From DASYPQ01 sp041488095 (GTDB taxonomy: Bacteria > Planctomycetota > UBA1135 > GCA-002686595): a DNA stretch of 64,000 nucleotides. A program made the translations under genes and the position numbers. The stretch is taken from positions 1 through 64,000 of the forward strand of contig JBGPOP010000016.1 in NCBI GenBank assembly GCA_041488095.1, read 5' to 3'. Under the pieces are notes generated by a model. That model searched no databases, was not told the DNA's origin, and worked only from the letters and a program-made list of their open reading frames with translations. Shown one piece after another: positions 59,959-64,000 of this stretch (position 1 is its first letter; each line of letters opens with the position of its first letter).

Positions 59959-60909
59959 ATGCTCCCGCGCGGAGCCCGGACGCGGCCTGCTCGCGCTCGC
60001 GCCGGTCAGGTTCCGGGCTGGATCCCGTTCCTGCTGCTCTTCTCGATCGGTGCGTGGCTCGTCTCCGCCCTGGAGGGCGACGTCGATCTGTCCGCGTTCA
60101 CGCGCATCGATCCCAGCCGGACGCGAATCGAGGATCCCGCCGGGTTCGTCGATGCGCGCTGGCGGCCGGCTCTCGCGGCTCGTCTCGCCTCGCTGCCGCC
60201 GGTTTCTTCGCTCGACCCCACGGGCGTGGCGCGGATCCGCAGCGCGCTCTCGTCGCTGCCCTTCGTCGCCGAGGTGGGGGAGGGACGCGTGATCTGGCCG
60301 GATGGCTTCGACATCCCCGTGCGCCTGCGCGAGCCCGCCGCGTGCATCCGTGTCGGTGACGGGTACCTCTCGGTTTCGAAGGACGGCGTGGTCCTGCCCG
60401 GTGTGTGGCTGCGCCCGCCGCGGATCGCCGGCGGCTGGCTGCCGGTCCTCGGACCCCTCGACGCTGCGTTCGATCGCGCGTCTCCGGGCCAGAGGCTCGC
60501 CGAACGCCGGCACCGCGACGCGCTGGCTGTCGCGGTCTCGATGCGCAGCTCGCTGTCCGCCGAGGACTTCGAGGTCATGGGCGCGCCCGTGATCGACGCC
60601 TCGCACGCTCCGACGGCTTCGGTCGAGGACCCGGGCGTCGTGCTCCAGCTCGAAGGCAGCCGGCGGGTGTACTTCGGCCGCGCGCCGGGCTCGAACGAGC
60701 CGGGGGAGCTGCCCGAGGCGAAGAAGTGGGAGGCGCTCGCTCGCGCGCTGAAGGCCCTGCGCGCGACGAGCGCCGACGCGCGCGACTGGTCGCTGCTCGA
60801 CGTGCGCTGGGACGTGCCCGACATCCTCTGGCGTGACGCGGGCGACGCCGATCCGGGAGCAGCGGGAGAGGCCTCCTCCGCCGCCGGACGCCGCGCCCGC
60901 GGAGGTTGA
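59959..60909 (+). CDS. FtsQ-like single-span membrane protein
   Basis: A 316-residue protein: a short cytoplasmic tail, one membrane helix (WIPFLLLFSIGAWLVSAL, about 22-39), and a periplasmic part with LPPVSSLDPTGVARIRSALSSLPFVAEVGEGRVIWPDGFDIPVRLREPAACIRVGDGYLSVSKDGVVLPG. This follows the FtsQ/DivIB POTRA-beta layout (LP.V..V....P..L.V.LREP.A......YL.V...G.VL). The evidence is architecture, not a strong motif. It ends next to a polytopic gene. Confidence 0.55.
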   Translation: MLPRGARTRPARARAGQVPGWIPFLLLFSIGAWLVSALEGDVDLSAFTRIDPSRTRIEDPAGFVDARWRPALAARLASLPPVSSLDPTGVARIRSALSSLPFVAEVGEGRVIWPDGFDIPVRLREPAACIRVGDGYLSVSKDGVVLPGVWLRPPRIAGGWLPVLGPLDAAFDRASPGQRLAERRHRDALAVAVSMRSSLSAEDFEVMGAPVIDASHAPTASVEDPGVVLQLEGSRRVYFGRAPGSNEPGELPEAKKWEALARALKALRATSADARDWSLLDVRWDVPDILWRDAGDADPGAAGEASSAAGRRARGG

Positions 60910-60911
60910 GC

Positions 60912-61559
60912 GTGAGCCGGGGCGCAACCGGCCTGACGGTGGCCTGGATCCTTTCGTGCCTGCCGATCGCGCTGCCGGCGCTGTGGGAACCCTGCGCACT
61001 CTCGCTCGGCGACGCCTCGCGCCTCGCGCTCGCCGCCCTGCCCTGGATCGCGTGGCTCGGCCTGCCGTTTCCAGCGGGCGAGAACCGCGTGGAGAGGGGG
61101 TGGTCGAGCGCTCTCCTCGCCGCGCCTCCGATGGCCGCGGGTTTCGCGATCGACCGCGGACGGGGAGATCTTCTCCCGAGTCTCGCGCTCGTCGCCGCCG
61201 CGAGCCTGGCGATGATCCTCCTGCTCGCAGGAGCGGCGCAGCGTGCGGCGCGCGAGCGCAGGACCGCGGTGGTGCACGCGCTGGCGTGGATCGCGCTCGT
61301 GCCGGGGCTGCCCTTGCTGCGCTCTGCGCTCGAGCTCGGTGGCGCGTCAGCCTACGGCAGCGCTCCGCGCTGGCTCGCGTGGCTCGCCGGCGCGAGCCCG
61401 CTCGCCTGGGTCTGGAACCGAGCCCGGACCCATGCGGTCGCTGAGGGCGGTTCCGCCGTTCCCTGGGCCGCTCTCTCCGTGTGTCTTGCGCTGTGGGCGC
61501 TTTCGGGGCTCGCGCCGCGACGTCCCACGGCGCACCTCGGGGAAGAGTCCGCGCCATGA
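60912..61559 (+). CDS. Polytopic membrane protein, function unknown
   Basis: A 215-residue protein with about seven hydrophobic segments. GTG at 60912 follows a GGAGG at the usual six-base spacing; TTG at 60906 is an alternative overlapping the previous stop. No family is recognised. It overlaps the next gene as ATGA, so they are co-translated. Confidence 0.65.
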   Translation: MSRGATGLTVAWILSCLPIALPALWEPCALSLGDASRLALAALPWIAWLGLPFPAGENRVERGWSSALLAAPPMAAGFAIDRGRGDLLPSLALVAAASLAMILLLAGAAQRAARERRTAVVHALAWIALVPGLPLLRSALELGGASAYGSAPRWLAWLAGASPLAWVWNRARTHAVAEGGSAVPWAALSVCLALWALSGLAPRRPTAHLGEESAP

Positions 61560-62557
61560 TCGCAAGGCTCGGCTCCCTCGCGTTCCTGCTTCTCGTCAGC
61601 GAGAACCGCGCACGCCTCGCCGAGATCGAGATCGCCGGGCCGGTTCGGGACCTCGCGCTCTGGCTCGGTGCGGCGGGCGAGACCCGGCTCGCGGGCGAGC
61701 TGCTGTCGGGTGAGCGCGTACGGCTCGTCGTGCCGCTCCCCGTGCGGGAGCCCGCCGGCAGCCTGCGGCCGGAGCTGCGCTGGGAAGGCAGCGATTCCCT
61801 CGATTCTCCCGGCGAGTCTCGCGGATCGGCGCGCTTCCTCGGCTGGAGCCCGGACTTGGCCGCGGCCGAGCTGGAACGGCTGCCGCCGGGTGTCCGCGCG
61901 AGGAGTCGCCCTCCCGTCGAGCCCCCCGAGATCCGCGCGCCGTGGGCCGCCCTCGCGGTCCTTCCGGCGTGCTTCGTGCTCGGGATCGCTCTGCGCCGCC
62001 GCCGTGTGGCGTCGCTCGCACTCGCGATCGCGGGCTCGGGCCTCGTCCTCGGGCTCGCCTGGCCGAGAGTCGCGCGCGCTCCACGCAACGTGACCGTCCT
62101 CGAGAGCGATGCGGAGAGCCCGCTGGGCCTCGAAGTCAGGGCGACGTGGGAGCAAATCGAGGTGGGAGCGGCGGACCTCGAGCGCGCGGTGCTCGAAGTC
62201 CTTCCGGCGGAAGCCCGGATCCTCTGGACCGGGTCGCTTCCAAGAGACGCCGCTTGGCGAGCGAGCTCCTCCGGTTCCGCGTTGTTCCTGCTGCGCCCCT
62301 TCGAACGGAGCGAGCACGCCTGCATCCGGGAGGAAAATCGATCTCGCCCGCTGGCCGAGACCTGGGTCCGCGAGGACGGGGAGTGGACCGCCCGTGGACC
62401 CTGGTCGGTCGGCGTGCCTCTGCCGCCGCCCGAGGAGGGCCCGCCCCCTCCGGGATGGCTGGTCGCGGGCCTGCCGCAGGGAGTGCCCGTGCTGCTCGGT
62501 CGCGCACGAGCCGAGGCTCCCGGCGAAGTGGTCTGGATCCGCGCCACCGGCTTCTGA
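61556..62557 (+). CDS. Membrane-associated protein, function unknown
   Basis: A 333-residue protein with a hydrophobic start (MIARLGSLAFLLLVSE) and two central helices (about 137-180), flanked by beta-rich and Pro-rich soluble segments. The C-terminal part ends in VPLPPPEEGPPPPGWLVAGLPQG. No domain is recognised. It is coupled to the preceding gene and ends before the rplM promoter. Confidence 0.6.
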   Translation: MIARLGSLAFLLLVSENRARLAEIEIAGPVRDLALWLGAAGETRLAGELLSGERVRLVVPLPVREPAGSLRPELRWEGSDSLDSPGESRGSARFLGWSPDLAAAELERLPPGVRARSRPPVEPPEIRAPWAALAVLPACFVLGIALRRRRVASLALAIAGSGLVLGLAWPRVARAPRNVTVLESDAESPLGLEVRATWEQIEVGAADLERAVLEVLPAEARILWTGSLPRDAAWRASSSGSALFLLRPFERSEHACIREENRSRPLAETWVREDGEWTARGPWSVGVPLPPPEEGPPPPGWLVAGLPQGVPVLLGRARAEAPGEVVWIRATGF

Positions 62558-62579
62558 GGTCCTCTTCTGCGGCAGACCG

Positions 62580-62608
62580 TTGTCGCAGGGCTGCCTCCCC
62601 GATACCTT
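62580..62608 (+). promoter_or_regulatory. Putative rplM-rpsI promoter
   Basis: TTGTCG (62580-62585) and TACCTT (62603-62608) are exactly 17 bases apart, 62 bases before the rplM ATG. This is the best-formed housekeeping promoter seen in the window. Confidence 0.5.
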
Positions 62609-62670
62609 CTTGCCCCCGGATTCCTCCCGATCGCCTCCTCCCGATGGAGAGGCGAGAGCGACACGCGACC

Positions 62671-63108
62671 ATGCCCACCACCCACGTCCGATCCGCCGAC
62701 CTGAAGGAGCGCTGGCTCCTCTACGACGCCTCGCAGCACACGCTGGGGCGTCTCGCGGCGCAGATCGCCATGAATCTGATGGGCAAGGACCAGCCCACCT
62801 ACACCCCCAGCGAGAAGAACGGCGCCTTCGTCGTCGTGATCAACGCGGAGAAGGTGCGCATCACGGGCACGAAGGCGGAAACGAAGACCTACGCCCGCTA
62901 CTCGGGATACCCCAGTGGGCGCAGGGAGGTGCCGTACGCCGACCTGCAGAAGCGCCGACCCGCTGAGATCGTGCGCCTGGCCGTGAAGCGGATGCTGCCG
63001 AAGAACGCGCTCGGCCACGACCTCTTCACCCGCCTCAAGGTGTACGCCGGCCCCGAGCATCCCCACGCCGCCCAGAAACCTCTCAAGGTCGAGAAGATCC
63101 GCGCATGA
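62671..63108 (+). CDS. rplM: 50S ribosomal protein L13
   Basis: A 145-residue protein: RWLLYDASQHTLGRLAAQIAMNLMGKDQPTYTP, INAEKVRITGTKAETKTYARYSGYP, and VKRMLPKNALGHDLFTRLKVYAGPEHPHAAQKP are the L13 signature. It is part of the large ribosomal subunit. It overlaps rpsI by four bases (ATGA), the usual bacterial order. Confidence 0.97.
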   Translation: MPTTHVRSADLKERWLLYDASQHTLGRLAAQIAMNLMGKDQPTYTPSEKNGAFVVVINAEKVRITGTKAETKTYARYSGYPSGRREVPYADLQKRRPAEIVRLAVKRMLPKNALGHDLFTRLKVYAGPEHPHAAQKPLKVEKIRA

Positions 63109-63500
63109 GTGCCACCGCTGTCATCCACGGCCTTGGCCGCCGCAAGTCGGCCGTGGCCCGCGTCCGCATCCGGTCCGGAGCGGGCGGGTTCCTGGTCAAC
63201 GGCAGGCCCGTCGACGAGTTCTTCCGCACGATCCAGTCCCAGAAGCGCGTGCGCGAGCCGCTCGTCGTGACGGAGACCGCGCAGGCCTACGACATCGCCG
63301 TCAACGTCCAGGGAGGCGGGCCGACCGGGCAGGCCGACGCGGTCGTCCTGGGCATCGCGCGAGCGCTCAAGAAGATCAACCCCGGTTTCGACGACGTGCT
63401 GCGGGCGAACGGCCACCTGACCCGTGACAGCCGCATGAAGGAGCGCAAGAAGTACGGGCGCCGCGGGGCGCGCCGCGGATTCCAGTTCTCCAAGCGCTAG
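63105..63500 (+). CDS. rpsI: 30S ribosomal protein S9
   Basis: A 131-residue protein: HGLGRRKSAVARVRIRSGAGGFLVNGRPVDEFF, GGGPTGQADAVVLGIARAL, and the basic end KKYGRRGARRGFQFSKR are typical of S9. It contacts tRNA in the P site with its tail. It follows rplM in the same operon. Confidence 0.97.
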   Translation: MSATAVIHGLGRRKSAVARVRIRSGAGGFLVNGRPVDEFFRTIQSQKRVREPLVVTETAQAYDIAVNVQGGGPTGQADAVVLGIARALKKINPGFDDVLRANGHLTRDSRMKERKKYGRRGARRGFQFSKR

Positions 63501-63611
63501 AACGCCCTGGGGACCCTGGGCGGGTCTGGGGAGATGCGAGCGGCCCTCAGGAACCCGAGGGAGACGGGGAGCGCGGCTCCTCGCGTTCCGATGTAGAGTC
63601 GAGTCCTCTGG

Positions 63612-64000
63612 ATGGCTGGCCACTCCCACTCCGCCAACATCGCCTCGCGCAAGGGCGCGGTCGACAAGCAGCGCGCGAAGATCTTCAACAAGCTCGCGCG
63701 GGAGATCATGTCCGCAGTGCGCCAGGGCGGGAGCGATCCCGACCACAACCTCAAGCTCAAGTACGCCCTCGAGAAGGCGCGCGCGGGCAACATGCCCAAG
63801 GACAACATCGAGCGCGTGATCAAGCGCGCCGCAGGCGAGAAGGGCGGGCCGGGGTTCGAGGAGATCGTGTACGAGGGCTACGCGCCGGGCGGCGTGGCGG
63901 TGATGGTCGCTTGCTTGACCGACAACCGCGCCCGCACCGCGCCGGATGTGCGCTACATCTTCGACCGCCACGGCGGGACGATCGGATCGCCGAAGTCGGT
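63612..64000 (+). CDS. YebC/PmpR-family protein (3' end outside window)
   Basis: From ATG 63612 about 129 residues are visible: MAGHSHSANIASRKGAVDKQRAKIFNKLAREIMSAVRQGG, DNIERVIKRAAGEK, YEGYAPGGVAVMVACLTDNRARTAPDVRYIFDRHGG. These identify YebC. Recent work gives the family a role in relieving ribosome stalling at proline runs; it was earlier described as a transcription factor. It is downstream of rpsI by 111 bases and runs past the window. Confidence 0.93.
   Translation, partial: MAGHSHSANIASRKGAVDKQRAKIFNKLAREIMSAVRQGGSDPDHNLKLKYALEKARAGNMPKDNIERVIKRAAGEKGGPGFEEIVYEGYAPGGVAVMVACLTDNRARTAPDVRYIFDRHGGTIGSPKS

Noticed and set aside
57262..63066. A 1934-residue open frame on the minus strand
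   Set aside because: It runs opposite to rplM and the FtsQ-like cluster and out of frame with the helicase, and has Arg/Gly/Ala/Pro-rich low-complexity sequence typical of GC-rich shadow frames.
63501..63611. Intrinsic terminator after rpsI
   Set aside because: A CGCCC/GGGCG hairpin is present but there is no U-tract; yebC may be read from the same message.
1..64000. CRISPR arrays, insertion sequences, prophage or integrases
   Set aside because: No regular short repeats, transposase or integrase motifs were seen on either strand.

Overview
This is a gene-dense chromosomal segment of a very GC-rich (about 70% by eye) Gram-negative bacterium. An outer membrane with LPS is implied by an LptF/LptG permease and a complete aminoarabinose (Arn) lipid A modification locus. 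The mix of genes suggests a Planctomycetota-like or similarly deep, little-cultured lineage: the futalosine menaquinone route, a Tad pilus, a TPR O-mannosyltransferase-like protein, an Hc1/histone H1-like protein, FG-GAP proteins, and a SelA/SelD/tRNA-Sec selenocysteine system. The lineage is an inference; no rRNA or other phylogenetic marker apart from L13/S9/YebC is present.

Layout. 1-1837: recJ (cut by the window edge), two small proteins and a GspG-like anchored pseudopilin. 1946-8029: selenium region with selA, two unknown genes on the other strand, and selD, which itself carries an in-frame UGA (Sec18) with a SECIS-like hairpin, followed by a degenerate glycerophosphodiesterase-like gene. 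9207-21169: a ten-gene co-directional run (three GT39/GT83 lipid-linked sugar transferases, lptF/G, arnB, arnC, arnA split into two genes, arnD, a WbuC-like cupin), most of it with 1-11 nt gene overlaps. 21208-21305: tRNA-Sec (UCA). 21331-28809: a small secreted protein, a 500-bp structured-looking non-coding stretch, an H1-like protein, a SixA-like phosphatase, mqnB-mqnD, an M28 peptidase with PDZ domain, and two polytopic membrane proteins. 28814-40823: Tad/Flp pilus locus (tadG-like on the minus strand; then two flp, tadV, tadE, cpaB, cpaC, cpaE, cpaF, tadB, tadC, CpaD-like lipoprotein, tadD). 40941-42773: TMTC-like protein. 42780-46785: molybdenum hydroxylase of the 4-hydroxybenzoyl-CoA reductase type. 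46838-54689: recQ, an FAD oxidoreductase/polyferredoxin pair, an HNH nuclease, a split YeeE/YedE transporter with a 37-residue membrane protein, and a radical SAM protein. 54791-57454: a Phd/YefM-RelE/ParE toxin-antitoxin module with a double palindromic operator, an FG-GAP protein, a duplicated 3' fragment of the neighbouring helicase, and a DUF433 antitoxin with a toxin truncated after nine codons. 57471-64000: Ski2-like helicase, an FtsQ-like cluster, rplM-rpsI and the start of yebC.

How the genes fit together. SelD makes selenophosphate, SelA converts Ser-tRNA-Sec to Sec-tRNA-Sec, and the tRNA reads UGA. SelD is itself a selenoprotein, so the system needs its own product. selB is not in the window. 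The arn genes encode the route from UDP-glucuronate to an undecaprenyl-phosphate-linked L-Ara4N donor plus candidate transferases; ugd and arnE/F are not here. The Tad genes form a near-complete pilus machine.

The most noteworthy items are the selenoprotein SelD with its SECIS, the coupled pseudo-glycerophosphodiesterase, the split-ArnA pathway with an Asp-to-Cys change in ArnD, the helicase-end duplication enclosing a broken toxin-antitoxin pair, the GTAC-core operator, and the small ORF behind the split YeeE/YedE pair.
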